In this document: positions 50,644 through 61,380 of the stretch, in pieces
How the letters are laid out: every line of letters starts with the position of its first letter
Position numbering within the stretch: the stretch's first letter is position 1
Assembly: GCA_963576725.1 (NCBI GenBank)
Contig: OY755239.1
Span: 56,639,453-56,703,452, forward strand
DNA length: 64,000 nt
Direction of reading: 5' to 3'
From: Azorinus chamasolen
Taxonomy: Eukaryota; Mollusca; Bivalvia; Cardiida; Solecurtidae
Translations under genes and position numbers: made by a program
Notes under the pieces: generated by a model
Databases searched by the model: none
Seen by the model: only the letters and a program-made list of their open reading frames with translations
Told to the model about the DNA's origin: nothing

Positions 50644-50877
50644 TTAACCCATTTCCCCGTTCTGTATTTATTACAAATTCCAATACCTACTGAATAGTTA
50701 TGGACAAAAAAGGTATAATGAAATATGGAAGGTGGAACATTGTAGCCATTTTAGAAAGTAGCAAATTCCATTAGCAAACAGAGCAGACCCTGATCAGACG
50801 GCTCCTACAGGCGCCGTTTGATCTGGGTCTACTCTGTGTGCAAACGCGTAAAACATGCTTATACGAAGGAAATGGTA
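50644..50877 (+). mobile_element. T1b MITE
   Basis: TTAACCCATTTCCCCGTTCTGTATTTATT to GAAGGAAATGGTAA. GACGGCTCCTACAGGCGCCGT apex. Confidence 0.87.
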
Positions 50878-51303
50878 AAAAGGACATATGCAAACAGTGT
50901 AGACCAATATCAGAGACTTCCTGCTGAAATCATCAATGCCAATGGTTTATTCCAGCAAATATTTTGTTTGCTGTGCCCACTCCACATGAAAGATGGACGG
51001 GTTCCAAAGTAAGGACTGGTCGGATTGTCCTTAACCCTTCGCTTGCTATTCGCGTCAATACACATATCTGTAAATAGTGAAGACCCAGATGAGACAGCTC
51101 CTGCAGGACCTGTCTCATCAGGGTCTGCACTATTTACAAGTTGATTGTGCAACCAGTGCACTCCACAGCAGTGATTGCACAGCGAAATACCTGTACACAG
51201 TGAAGATATATGTAATTATACAACAGGACATGGGTAAAGAAGGAGAAATGTATTTTAAATTCAGCAAGCGAAGGGTTAATTGATATAGGAATAAACGGGT
51301 TAA
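50874..51303 (+). mobile_element. T7 element interrupted by T5
   Basis: GTAAAAAGGACATATGCAAACAGTG.., AATGGTTTATTCCAGCAAATATTTTGTTTGC.., then T5 at 51031-51279, then TTGATATAGGAATAAACGGGTTAA. Confidence 0.75.
51031..51279 (+). mobile_element. T5 MITE nested in T7
   Basis: TTAACCCTTCGCTTGCTATTCGCG to AGCAAGCGAAGGGTTAA. Lies at the same TTAA that is empty (AGGTTAAATATGGC) in the T7 copy at 42443. Confidence 0.93.
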
Positions 51304-51693
51304 ATATATATCTATATAATGTCTACACATTTTTACTTGAATTGACACTCCTTGCATGAAATAAGTTTTAAAATGATGGTTTAAGCATATTGTCAAACAT
51401 GGGGAATTCATGAAATATAAATATAATTATATCAAATAAACCTATTAACCATAAATAGAAGCCGATTAATATACCGGAATGTAATTCGCTGTATGCATTC
51501 ATTAATATAAAAATAATGACGTTAGAAATAAAGACAGCATATACGCATGTCACGTACAGAGAAGTAATGTTATGCTTATTTTCTCGAACCTGTCATTAAA
51601 ACTGACCGAAGTCATACAATAAAATAAACTATTTTGAAACATGTATTTCGAATTTAACGTGAGATGGGTACACAGTGTATTGTTATGACTTAC

Positions 51694-51766
51694 CCTTCAC
51701 AGGGCCATGTCTAACGGTGCTTACTTCTACAGACACATTGGCGCCCTCATTACCAACGGTGTACAT
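51694..51766 (-). CDS. Candidate upstream exon of the nAChR beta-like subunit
   Basis: An open minus-strand stretch from ATG 51766-51764 to a strong AAGG|GTAAGTC donor reads GNEGANVSVEVSTVRHGPVK plus one base. That phase joins exactly to the two leading bases of the exon at 44538, giving ..PVKDLTIQERY. No signal peptide is seen. An in-frame TAA lies immediately 5' of the ATG, after a possible TAG acceptor at 51773. It could be a short N-terminal extension exon whose true acceptor I have misplaced, a first exon lacking a signal, or a chance frame. Confidence 0.42.
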
Positions 51767-51802
51767 TTATACCTACAGCAGCACGTGAAAACCCCTCGCC
51801 TT

Positions 51803-52050
51803 TCACCCTTTACCTTATGAATAATCATGTAAGATATAATGACATCATGAATATTCATTAGCCGGAATAGTAAACTGGTACTAAAGTTAATTGCCCATTC
51901 TATATATTGCAGAATCAGAAACCGGTATACATACATATCTAATTCCATATGCAAACAAAGCAGACCCTGTTCAGGCGGTTCATATAAGAGTATTCTAATT
52001 TGAGTCTACGATGTTTGCATATGCGACAAAAGGCGCCTGTATGGAGTAAA
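51803..52050 (+). mobile_element. T1 MITE
   Basis: CACCCTTTACCTTATGAATAATCATG to GAGTAAAGGGTTT. Hairpin arms diverged. Starts 31 bp upstream of the candidate exon's possible acceptor. Confidence 0.75.
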
Positions 52051-52060
52051 GGGTTTGGGC

Positions 52061-52300
52061 AGATCCATAAATAAGCCTTTCTATGCCTTTACAAACAGAG
52101 CAGATCCAGATCATACGGCTGCTGTAGGAGCCGTCTGATCAGGGTCTGCTCTGTTTGCTTATGATATAACATAGATATCATTCTACAGCTTCTGCCAAAG
52201 TCAAACATTCCTGTGTCCATGTGATATTGTAACAATTAATCTAATTAATATTTATGATGTCATTATTTCTGATATAAATATTCGTGGAGTAAAGGGTTAA
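52061..52300 (-). mobile_element. T1 MITE, reverse
   Basis: ATCCATAAATAAGCC to GTGGAGTAAAGGGTTAA. GCAGATCCAGATCATACGG / CCGTCTGATCAGGGTCTGC. Confidence 0.83.
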
Positions 52301-52390
52301 GGACATCTGTTTCATTTCTCTAAAGCTTATCGAATCGGACGTAGTCAATGATTCACCAGATCAAAATTTATTTTCACATCGGGATAAGAG

Positions 52391-52620
52391 TTAACCCTTT
52401 ACTCCATGAATATTTATTAAGAAATAATGAATATATGAATATCAATTAACTGTATTCTTGTTATGGCATTAAAAGCAAAGGTATTATTGTCCATGGCAGA
52501 AACTGTAGAATTATATCTTTATTATATCATTATCAAACAGAGCAGACCCTGATCAGACGGCTCCTGATCTGGGTCTACTCTGTTTGCAAAGGCGTAGAAA
52601 GGCGTTATTATTCACTAAAT
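52391..52620 (+). mobile_element. T1 MITE with shortened stem
   Basis: TTAACCCTTTACTCCATGAATATTTATT start. The apex is deleted: CAGACGGCTCCTGATCTGGG. The right terminus has decayed. Confidence 0.82.
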
Positions 52621-52624
52621 GGTC

Positions 52625-53061
52625 GGTTTGAAGAGGTTCATCATTTACAACCGGAATGTTAGTACAGAAACATTCAGATCTGTTTAGGTAGGTGTATGTT
52701 TAGTACAGGGTGAAAGTCAGGCAGAAAGTTCCTTTGAGGGCTTTCTGTGTGCCACTTTCCCTGCATTAAGCTGTGATCTTAAGTTGAACGTCTGAATTAA
52801 CCCTTTCTCTGATGAATATTCATGTAGGACATTATGACGTCATGAATATTAATAAGATTATTTTTTATTAATGGCATATTAACACATGGAATTTTAATTC
52901 AGACAGAAGCTGTAGAATCAGATCTATATTACACCATAAGCAACCAGAGCAGACCCTGATCAGACGGATCCTATTGGAGCCGTCTGATCTGGGTCTACTC
53001 TGTTTGCAGATGCGTCAACATGCGCTTACATAAGGGACATGATTAAAGGGGTTTTACTGTA
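52625..53061. mobile_element. P1 MITE interrupted by T1
   Basis: TTTACAACCGGAATGTTAG.., ACAGGGTGAAAGTCAGGCAGAAAG / GGGCTTTCTGTGTGCC, GTTGAACGTCTGAA | T1 | AGGGGTTTTACTGTA. Confidence 0.78.
52797..53046 (+). mobile_element. T1 MITE nested in P1
   Basis: TTAACCCTTTCTCTGATGAATATTCATG to GGGACATGATTAA. Apex GGATCCTATTGGAGCC. Confidence 0.9.
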
Positions 53062-53430
53062 CACTGTGTTTCCGGAGACGTACGTCAGCAATGAGAAAGT
53101 CAACATTTTTCATCTAGTGATATCTAGACAACGGCATATATTACTGACAAACTGGTTTATTCGGTTTGGAAGATGTTGAAGTGAAACAGGCTTCTATCTG
53201 ACACAAGCAAGTCATCACATACAATGGAAAGCTTCAAAAACGAAGACAATATGGCATCATTGTCTTGAAAACTACCTGGAACCGTGCACGCGATTATGTC
53301 TGGAACTTCTTAAACAATAGCGCCGTTTGTTAAGGTGATGAATGCACGTGATAATCTTGGCAATAACTGACGCGCTATGTAAGGTATTTGAAGGTATATC
53401 AAAACAGTGCCTCGTGTTTCTGCACGTCAA
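53062..53430. other. Unassigned
   Basis: No gene or element recognised. Confidence 0.45.
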
Positions 53431-53435
53431 GTGCA

Positions 53436-53629
53436 TTAACCCTTTGCTTTTGAATATCCATGTAAGACATAATGATGTCATTTATATTTTCAACTGAATG
53501 TTTATAATAGTATGTACACACACGATCGTTTGGCCATGGAAGAAACTGTACAATTAGATATATATACAATTCCCTTTATCAGACGCCCCCTACAGGAACC
53601 ATCTGACCCGGGTCTACTCACAGAGGTCA
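53436..53629 (+). mobile_element. T1 MITE cut by H1
   Basis: TTAACCCTTTGCTTTTGAATATCCATG through ATCAGACGCCCCCTACAGGAACCATCTGACCCGGGTCTACTC, where H1 begins. Confidence 0.75.
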
Positions 53630-53698
53630 AGATAATGTGCGTAAAATGAAACATTTTCAAGAATACCTTCTTTATTTCTCCACCAAACCTTACGGTGT
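53630..53698. mobile_element. H1 left arm
   Basis: CAGAGGTCAAGATAATGTGCG..ATTTCTCCACCAAACC, then breaks off. Confidence 0.7.
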
Positions 53699-53730
53699 GT
53701 ATTCTCGGATACTCGGATATACATGTAGTA

Positions 53731-53963
53731 CAGGGCTATAGATAACGATGCGTCACCAAATACTAAAATCGTCATTTCTCCACCAAACCCTATACTGTGA
53801 CCACTCTTTAGAATCGTCTCTTCGAGACGATTCTAAAGAGTAGTCACAGTAAAGGGTTTGGTGGAGAAATAATGGTCACAATAAAGGGTTTGGTGGAGAA
53901 ATAAAGGAACTACATTTGTATTCTTGAAAAGGTTTGAATTTAAGCACCTTATCTGGAACTCTG
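53731..53963. mobile_element. H1 MITE with duplicated arm
   Basis: CAGGGCTATAGATAACG to CACCTTATCTGGAACTCTG. Near-perfect stem around TCTTCGAGA. GGGTTTGGTGGAGAAATAA occurs twice on the right. Confidence 0.85.
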
Positions 53964-54221
53964 TTAGTACATTGTAGTTAAGGTTTGGCTGAGAAATAGA
54001 ACATTTACAGGTGTTACTTAGGTGCCCTAATTACGTCCATTCTGTTTAGCTCTGAGTCTTGCCTACAATGTAAACACCTAATATTTTCTTGTAAACAAGC
54101 ATATTTGTACATCGTAATACTAATTAGGTTGACATGGCCCATTCGTTAGCAGAGTAATAGCAGAGTAACACTTTCTGTGCTAAGAAGAAATGCTTGGTAA
54201 TATCTAGGTACTTAGTATTGC

Positions 54222-54300
54222 AAAATGGACACGTTCCCGTTATTAGATATACAAACGTATTGCGAAATGGATACATTCCCGTTATTAGATATACAAATGT
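54222..54300 (+). repeat. Tandem repeat, 2 x ~36 bp
   Basis: CGTTCCCGTTATTAGATATAC and CATTCCCGTTATTAGATATAC units separated by AAACGTATTGCGAAATGG. Confidence 0.85.
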
Positions 54301-54304
54301 ATAT

Positions 54305-54412
54305 TTAACCCTTCTATTGCTACTCGTATCCTCGCTCACATTTGCAAACAGCTTGGCTACAGGTGAGATGCCGAGTAACTCGGCATTTCATCAGGATCCG
54401 ACCTGTTTGACG
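54305..54412 (+). mobile_element. T4 MITE, right part missing
   Basis: TTAACCCTTCTATTGCTACTCG.., CAGCTTGGCTACAGGTGAGATGCCGAG / CTCGGCATTTCATCAGGATCC. Confidence 0.7.
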
Positions 54413-54568
54413 GAATCATGGAATCAAAAGTTGCCCAAATTGCACAAGAACCATACATTTTAACAGCGGGGGAAAAGTGGAGAACCATGGCTTGTCAATG
54501 ATTCACTTGTACACATTATATCGAATCCAGATTGAAAGCAAAACAGAAGTAATGCATGGCAATGCTTG

Positions 54569-54759
54569 TTAACCCATTCCTTCCTAGACTATTTTCAGAC
54601 CCAACCTCTTTGAATAAATCTGCCGAAAAGGGGCATTTACTAGTGAAAAGGAACAATTTAGAATTGTGTAGCTTTGAAAAAAATGTGATAAAATTGTGAT
54701 TTATCACAATGGTTTCAAAATGTGACTTTTACATGTACATAGGTGCCAAAATGCGTTAA
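54569..54759 (+). mobile_element. T2 MITE with hairpin deleted
   Basis: TTAACCCATTCCTTCCTAGAC to AATGCGTTAA. Stem collapsed to GTGATAAAATTGTGATTTATCAC. Confidence 0.83.
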
Positions 54760-54985
54760 ATCCTTTACCTGTTGAATATTTATGTAAGAACTAGTGACAT
54801 CATGCACAGAAATAAGAATATTTTTAAAACGGCATATAAACACAGGACACTTTGGCCTAGACAAAAAACCATACAATCTGATATATATTATATTATACCT
54901 GATCAGACGGCTCCTGTAGGATCCGTCTGATCTGGGTCTACCCTGTTTATAGATGCGTGAAAAAACGTTTATATGAAATATAAGC
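54756..54985 (+). mobile_element. T1 MITE sharing TTAA with T2
   Basis: TTAAATCCTTTACCTGTTGAATATTTATG.., core ACCTGATCAGACGG, apex GGCTCCTGTAGGATCC. The right end has decayed. Confidence 0.78.
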
Positions 54986-55068
54986 ATTTTATATGTTATT
55001 AATTTAATGAATATATCTATAAAAACAACATTGACTAATATGAGTCAACACCATCCAAGAATGCAATA

Positions 55069-55217
55069 GAAAAAGGTGCGAATTTAAGTATTAAAACCTC
55101 ATTTCTTCATCAAACCCTGTGTGACCATTCTTTGGAATCGTCTCGAAGAAAAGGTGGTCACAGCACAGGGTTTGGTGGAGAAAATGTTTTAACTTGCCCA
55201 TCTTATCTGTGCCTCTG
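55069..55217. mobile_element. H1 MITE
   Basis: GGTGCGAATTTAAG.., CATCAAACCCTGTGTGACCATTC / GGTGGTCACAGCACAGGGTTTGGTG, CATCTTATCTGTGCCTCTG. The apex arm is shortened. Confidence 0.75.
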
Positions 55218-55327
55218 TGTTAGCTGAGGTGAAGAAAAAGACAATGTTTACAATAGAGCTGTCGATGGTATACTGTCGTTCTTCGTTGGTACATGTATAT
55301 ACCGTCTGCAAAGACCCCTACTATAAT

Positions 55328-55532
55328 TACAGTAAACTCTCTCTAAAACGGCCACTGAATTGTGTTAATGACTTGGTATGTAGGACAGGTGACTGCTTAA
55401 AGCAAGGTGAAAGTAAAACAAAACGCTCCTATAGGAGCGTTCTGTTTTACTTTCGCCTTGCTTTAAGCAGCCACCTGCCTTTAACACAAACTATTTGATG
55501 TAATTTAGTTACCGTTATAGAGAGTTTTTGTA
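55328..55532. mobile_element. P7 MITE, near-perfect hairpin
   Basis: TACAGTAAACTCTCTCTAAAACGG to ACCGTTATAGAGAGTTTTTGTA. Apex GCTCCTATAGGAGC at 55425-55438. Confidence 0.9.
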
Positions 55533-55539
55533 CTACATG

Positions 55540-56040
55540 TGCATGGTTGTTATAATTATTGTATTGTCCTGAATGTGAAATATAAGTATTTCCTGTCCCA
55601 AGTACTGTAACACGCACACGTGATGTTTAGAATAGTGTGGGTAAAACGCGTGGCTAAAATGTCTCATTTTCTTCAATTTGCCTTTAAACATAGAGCGTAA
55701 AGCAGTTTGGATTCTCATTAGATATCGGTGTACCTTTTTGGTAGGTGATATCACGAATTCACCGCTACCATGCACATATCTTGAATAACTGCAATTAATG
55801 AAATTACACCGCTGCAATTGTTTATCAATCCAGCTGCACGTCAAGTGGAATTCTCTAGTACGTTCTTGTTGCTATAAGTAAGTATATTTATTTTCCTTGA
55901 TTATCATATGGGTACATACATGCACCAAATCTCAGGTATTCTTAGTACCCCAAGCATTGCTGTTACCTTGCTTCCGTAGGTGCCGAACACAATAGTTCTC
56001 ATATTTACCGGTTTACATTAAAACCCTGCGTATCCGAACT
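55540..56040. other. Unassigned
   Basis: No gene seen. A short inverted pair GATATCGGTG..AGGTGATATC near 55720. Confidence 0.4.
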
Positions 56041-56041
56041 T

Positions 56042-56320
56042 TTAACCCATTCCCTCATAGGCTATTTTTAGACCCATGCTCTGTGCATTAATCTACCGAA
56101 AAGGAGCATTTACTAGAGAAAAGGGAAAAAATAGAATTGTGTAGTATTGAAACCATTATGATAAATAGAGCATTTGCTCCATAGGAGCAAATGTTCTATT
56201 TATCATAATGGTTTCAAAACTACAGTTCTAAAATTTCCATTTTTGCATGTAAATGTCCCTTGTCGGTAGATTTAATCAAAGAGGTTGGATCTAAAAATAA
56301 CCTATGGGGAAATGGGTTAA
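56042..56320. mobile_element. T2 MITE, fully symmetric long-TIR form
   Basis: Both ends carry the same arm: TTAACCCATTCCCTCATAGGC..ACCGAAAAGGAGC and its inverse ..GGTAGATTTAATC..CCTATGGGGAAATGGGTTAA. Other T2 copies have this arm on one side only. Confidence 0.9.
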
Positions 56321-56413
56321 AGACCGGTGACGATATTTATCTGAGTGATTGAATTGGCGAGGTTTTGCTGTACTTGAATACAATAATGTAATACGCAGAT
56401 CTGGTATATCTCT

Positions 56414-56650
56414 TTAACCGCCGAAGGCGACGGTGAACAACTCATGAGGTTTACTACGATGTTTAAGTATGTGATTACCTTTGCAAACAGTTTGGATCCA
56501 GATAAGACTGCGAGTTACTCGGCGTCTCTTCAGAATGCAAACGGTTTGACATGCCACTTATGTTTAAGAGAAGACATTTAAGAACAGTCCAGTCTGAAAC
56601 ATAAAGCAGACGTCAATGTTTGCAGACGAAAATAATTTGGTGCCAAATGA
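56414..56650 (+). mobile_element. T4 MITE, diverged
   Basis: TTAACCGCCGAAGGCG.., GTTTGGATCCAGATAAGACTGCGAG / CTCGGCGTCTCTTCAG, GCAGACGTCAATGTTTGCAGACG. Confidence 0.72.
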
Positions 56651-56718
56651 GATATTAATGTTCATGCGATATTAGTATATTGTTCTGAATTTGTCTACAT
56701 AAGTGGATACATATTTAC

Positions 56719-56848
56719 TCAAGAGCTACATATAAAGGTGCGTATCCAAATATTAAGATCTTCTAGACGTTTCAAAAGAGTGGTCACAGTATAGGGTATG
56801 GTGGAGAAATAAAAGATCTTTTACGCATCTTATCTGGACGTGTCAGTA
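56719..56848. mobile_element. H1 MITE, deleted form
   Basis: AGAGCTACATATAAAGGTGCG to CATCTTATCTGGACG. Same left end and similar internal deletion as 41083-41243, so they may be one subfamily. Confidence 0.77.
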
Positions 56849-57072
56849 ACTCTCGAATGAATGCTTTCAGACATGAAGTCAGCTTACAGTCGGAAATTAC
56901 ACTGAATAACAGTATCATTAATAGATAATGCAATATTACATTAACGTTAATAATAACTTAATTATCATTGTTTTTTGCCACGTGAAACATTTTACTTCAT
57001 AAGCTTCCGCTGTGTGTATAAACATAGCCACATAAATCCAGTCAGACAATGAGAGCAAATTACTAGAGTCAT

Positions 57073-57950
57073 TGATAGACGGGCGTTTATACTGACTGAC
57101 GGTTAGAAATACTGAAGACCGGATATCTGTACTGACGGACGGATAGATATACAGTCGGACGGATAGACATGCTAAAGGACGGACAGAAATACTAGAGGAC
57201 GGACAGACCGACGGATAAAAATAGTATGAACGGATAAACAAACAGATTAGCTGATAGGCATACTAACGGATAGACATAATGGTGATATGCTATCTGACAG
57301 AAACCGACGGATAGACATACAAAAAATGTACATGCAGGTCCCAATACTATAGGACGAGTGGACATACTGATGGATGGATTAAAAACACTGCTACACGGAT
57401 AGACATACAGACGGATAGACCCCCTTCCGGTCAGACATACTGACCGATATACCCACTGACGGATAGACATGCGGACGAATAGACCCACTAACTGATTGAT
57501 TTAATTACATGTACAGATGCAATGTAGATACACGTACTGAGGAAGGACGAATGAATATACTAACGGATAGACATGCTGATATGGATAAATAGATAAACTG
57601 ACGGACGGATATACATACTAACGGATAGACATACTGACGGACAAATAAACAAATGTACCAATAGCCATAGCGATGGACGGATAAACACATAGACGAATAG
57701 ACATATTGACCGAAGGATGCGCAAACGAACGGATAGATATATTGCGTATGAATAAACACATCGATAGCTGAATAGACCTACCGGTAGATGAATAGACATA
57801 CTGATAGACGGACAGATAGACATACTGACGAACGAATAGACAAACCGATTAATAGTCATAATGACTGACGGATTGACATACTGATGGACGGACTGACATA
57901 CGGATAAACACAATGACGGATGGATCGGCATGTTGACGGACGGACAAACA
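57073..57950 (-). repeat. Degenerate minisatellite, ~0.9 kb
   Basis: Variants of GACGGATAGACATACT(G/A)ACG in roughly 20-24 bp units. The minus-strand Ser/Val/Tyr-rich frames (57192-57931) are read from it and are not genes. Confidence 0.92.
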
Positions 57951-58009
57951 AAAGTATGTGAGTGGTTAACATTTAATTCAAATTACAAATCATTACATCC
58001 TTTTTTACT

Positions 58010-58218
58010 TTAACCCCTTCCCTTTTAAATATTCATGTAAGAAATAATAATATTAAGAATATCTACCAGCTAATATTTTTGATGGCATACATACACATGA
58101 TTGTTTGGTGTTGGTAGAAACAGCTGAGTTAGAACTATTGTAATTTCATAAGCACACAGTGCCGTCCCTGATCCTGGGCTGTACTTTATTTGCAAAGGCT
58201 TAAACGAGAGAAGGGGCT
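58010..58218 (+). mobile_element. T1 MITE, hairpin deleted
   Basis: TTAACCCCTTCCCTTTTAAATATTCATG.., GTCCCTGATCCTGGGCTG, GAGAAGGGGCTAA. Confidence 0.7.
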
Positions 58219-58262
58219 AAATCAGAAAGATTTGAAATACGAGCGTAGGTTCCAAATCGCAT

Positions 58263-58476
58263 TTAACCCTTTTCCTCAAATTCTGTTTTTAGATCCAACC
58301 TCTTTGAATAAATCTACCGAAAAGGAACATTAACTAGAGAAAATGAAAATTTTAGAATTTTGTAGTTTGAAACCATTGTGATAAATAGAGCATTTGCTCC
58401 TATAGGAGCAAATGCTCTAATTATCACAATGGTTTCTCGAAGTCGTCAAAAGTCGTCAGTATGAGGGTAATGGTTG
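58263..58476 (+). mobile_element. T2 MITE
   Basis: TTAACCCTTTTCCTCAAATTC to GAGGGTAATGGTTGA. Stem near-perfect around GCTCCTATAGGAGC (TAAATAGAGC / GCTCTAATTA). Confidence 0.9.
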
Positions 58477-58783
58477 ACCTAATACTAATAATCCTCATTT
58501 TCAAAGTTGAACTTGTCAAATATGTGTTGTGAATCAAGCATCTAATTTCCATACAAATGTAAGTTTATGCAAGAAACAAACACACTCTACATAAATTTTG
58601 AAACATTTCACACCTCAACAAATGCTTTCTATTTTCGGGCTGTTTTTGTGATATAAACAGTCTTTGCAATAGTTTAAGACGGAACATTACATTCAAACAA
58701 CTTGAAATGAATTTAAAACATAATAGCGCAACAATATTTGTTTATATTCTTAAGCCACGCTATGGCATAACCCTTAAATGTTG

Positions 58784-58998
58784 TACAGTAAAACCTCTCT
58801 ATAACGGCCACTAAATTGTGTTCATTAGTTGGTACAATGTATTTAGGGCAGGTGGTTGCTTAAAGCAAGGTGAAAGTAAAACAGAACGCTCCAATAGGAG
58901 CGTTCGGTTTTACTTTCACCTTGCTTTAAGCAGCCACCTCTCTTTAACACAAAATGCATGATGTAATTTAGTGGTCGTTATAGAGAGGTTTTACTGTG
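58784..58998. mobile_element. P7 MITE, near-perfect hairpin
   Basis: TACAGTAAAACCTCTCTATAACGGCCAC to GTGGTCGTTATAGAGAGGTTTTACTG. Apex GCTCCAATAGGAGC. Confidence 0.92.
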
Positions 58999-59174
58999 TT
59001 TCCAAAGTAGTCCATAACTGTTTAAAGGTATAGGTCATTCAGTATGAAGGGTATGATCTACAAGAGAATTTTGAATGACAAACAGTGCAGATACTGATCT
59101 GGATTTACAATGTTTGCAAATGACATCCAACGCTTTCCCGACATTCAAATGGTAAACAACAATTCTTCCTTATT

Positions 59175-59370
59175 AGGTCCTGATAAGATGCGTAAATTAA
59201 AACATTTTCAAGAATAACGTCTTTATTTCTCCACCGAACCCTTTGTTGTGACCATTCTTTAGAATCGTCTCTAAGAGACGATTCTAAAGAGTGGTCACAA
59301 CATAGGGTTTGGTGGAGAAATGACGAGTTTAGTACATGTATTTTAGTACGCCCCTTTATCTGTAGCTCTG
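59175..59370. mobile_element. H1 MITE, first of a duplicated pair
   Basis: AGGTCCTGATAAGATGCG to TTTATCTGTAGCTCTG. Near-perfect stem (ACCATTC / GAGTGGT) around TCTCTAAGAGACG. Confidence 0.87.
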
Positions 59371-59404
59371 TTTCTCATAATGAACGAGTGGGAAAAGACA
59401 TTGT

Positions 59405-59555
59405 ATTCACTAAAACACTTTCAAGAATAACTTCTTTATTTCTCCACCGAACCCTATGTTGTGAGAGTGGTCACAACATAAGGTTTGGTGGAAAAATGAC
59501 GATTTTAGTATTTGAGTACGCACCTTTATCTGTAGCTCTGTTTCTTATTTTGAAC
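59405..59555. mobile_element. H1 MITE, second of the pair, stem deleted
   Basis: AACACTTTCAAGAATAACTTC to TTTATCTGTAGCTCTG. Both copies are followed by GTTTCT..GAACGA(G/T)TG(G/T)GAAAAGACATTG, so this is a segmental tandem duplication of roughly 180 bp. Confidence 0.82.
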
Positions 59556-59890
59556 GATTGTGAAAAGACATTGTATTCTATATCAATACGCATTCACTGT
59601 GAATGGGTACTTGGGTATAAAAAGTACCTGTCAAATATGATCAAACTCTTTATATGTTTACCCAAGTGTGTATCGTCTTTAAAGATGTTTTATATTAATT
59701 GATTTTAATAAAAGTTTAGCATGTGTTTACAAAGTATACCATTTCATGGGAATCAATCCTTAACAATAATTCAAATCTTGCTATTCAAGAGTCAGCTTGT
59801 CAGATATATATTAGATTATAGATTGGAATCAACGACTTTAAAACTGCATTCATCTGTCAATTACAGTTTCTCACATTCGACACACTTTGT

Positions 59891-60089
59891 TTAACTCTTT
59901 CGCTGCTGTGATTAACTATGCAAGCAGTTTGGATCCAGACGAGACGCCGAGTAACTCGGCGTCTCATCAGGATCCAAACTGTTTACTACTGTAACTGGGT
60001 TTTTTTTAAACAAAAAAAAAGAAGAAAAATGAAAGTTTTAGCAGACGAAAAAGTTTGCAGACGACAAAATTTGGCAGCAAAATAGTTAA
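59891..60089 (+). mobile_element. T4 MITE
   Basis: TTAACTCTTTCGCTGCTG to TTGGCAGCAAAATAGTTAA. Stem AGACGCCGAG TAA CTCGGCGTCT perfect near the apex. Confidence 0.9.
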
Positions 60090-60159
60090 CTAATCCTTTG
60101 GCTGATTCTCAAAGGACCTTATTCTTACATGACTATGCTTATTACGTACGAGTAAATGT

Positions 60160-60410
60160 TTAACCCTTTCCGTGTTCTATATTTATTTCAATTTTCAATA
60201 ACTGCTAAATATTCATGGACAAAACTAGTTATAATGAAACATGGAAGGTGGAACATTGTCGCCATTTTAGAAAGAAAAGAAACAGATCTATCAAAGCCCA
60301 TTAGCATACAGAGCAGACCCTGATCAAACGGCTCCTATAGTAGCCGTCTGATCTGAGTCTACTCTGTTTGCAAATGCGTCAAAACACGTTTATATGAAGG
60401 AAAGGTTTAA
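60160..60410 (+). mobile_element. T1b MITE, complete
   Basis: TTAACCCTTTCCGTGTTCTATATTTATTTC to GAAGGAAAGGTTTAA. Apex GGCTCCTATAGTAGCC. Confidence 0.9.
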
Positions 60411-60488
60411 AATGAAGTGCTCGGTATACACCCACTTACTTGTAACTACTTTTGGACATCCACCTTCGCTTCAATAAAGAGGCACAAT

Positions 60489-60906
60489 AAGTAGAACCTG
60501 TCTTAAGCGACCTTATATTAATTGGACACAGGAATATTGAAAAGCTGCTGGTTGCTAAAATACCGGTCAAAAGTAATGCAAAAACTCCTATAGAAGCTTT
60601 CTACATTAACCCTTTCGCTGCCAATGCCGGATCTGTGATTACCTATGCAAACAGTTTGGATCCAGATGAGACACCGAGTAACTCGGCGTCTCATCAGGAT
60701 CCAAACTGTTTGTTACTGTTACTATGGTTTTGAAACAAAAATGAAGAAATTCAAAAGAATGAAATTTTGTAGCAGACGACAGAGTTAGCAGACGACAGAG
60801 TTTGGCAGCGAAAGGGTTAACTTTAACCTGTATTAAGCTACCACTTGTCGTACAGGCCTATAACTAGATCGCCTTTTGAAGGTCATTTAAGACAGGTTCC
60901 ACTGTA
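60489..60906. mobile_element. P3 MITE interrupted by T4
   Basis: AGTAGAACCTGTCTTAAGCGACC, GTAATGCAAAAACTCCTATAGAAGCTTTCTACA | T4 | CTTTAACCTGTATTAAGCTACCACTTG, GTCATTTAAGACAGGTTCCACTGTA. Confidence 0.82.
60606..60820 (+). mobile_element. T4 MITE nested in P3, best-preserved copy
   Basis: TTAACCCTTTCGCTGCCAATGCC to TTGGCAGCGAAAGGGTTAA. Core GGATCCAGATGAGACACCGAG / CTCGGCGTCTCATCAGGATCC. Confidence 0.95.
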
Positions 60907-60999
60907 AAGTAAATGTATAAATAAACGCAAATTAAATAAACTCACTTTAAATGTTTGCATGTACCCTTATACATGTATCGCTTACTGCGACCTAACTAC

Positions 61000-61075
61000 C
61001 ATTTGCGAACGGTTTGTCTCCAGGTGAGTCACCGGGTAGCACAGCGTCTAACCAAGATCCACGACTTTTGAAGAT
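61000..61075. mobile_element. T4 core relic
   Basis: ATTTGCGAACGGTTTGTCTCCAGGTGAGTC with GCGTCTAACCAAGATCC. Confidence 0.45.
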
Positions 61076-61169
61076 ATGTCAGTAGTTGTTTTAAATTGAA
61101 TAGAGTCAACATTAAACCAGATCAAAATTTTAGCAGACAATACTTGTTCACAGGGCGCAAGAATTCATC

Positions 61170-61380
61170 TTAACCATTTCGGCGCCAAATTTCTAATTGT
61201 TGTCTGCAATTCAATATTGTTAAATCATATGGGAAAATTGGTGAAATAAGATAAACAAAAGCAAATTTCAAAGAAATAAAGCACAGATATAGAAATATAT
61301 ATTTCATTATAACTATTTTGTCCATGAATATTAAATAGGTATTATAATTTTGACTAAATATAGGACAGAGAAAGGGTTAA
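61170..61380 (+). mobile_element. Chimeric MITE: T3 left half, T1b right half
   Basis: TTAACCATTTCGGCGCCAAATTTC..CACAGATATAGAAATA is T3. From about 61300 TTTCATTATAACTATTTTGTCC..GAGAAAGGGTTAA is T1b in reverse. No hairpin core remains, yet both termini and TTAA are intact. Confidence 0.85.

Noticed and set aside
51368..51553. Hydrophobic minus frame considered as the nAChR signal exon
   Set aside because: Starts at GTG, not ATG, and has no phase-1 donor. Hydrophobicity follows from AT-rich sequence.
56936..57931. Four overlapping minus-strand frames rich in Ser, Val, Tyr, Arg
   Set aside because: All are read from the 20-24 bp minisatellite. Periodic composition, no domain.
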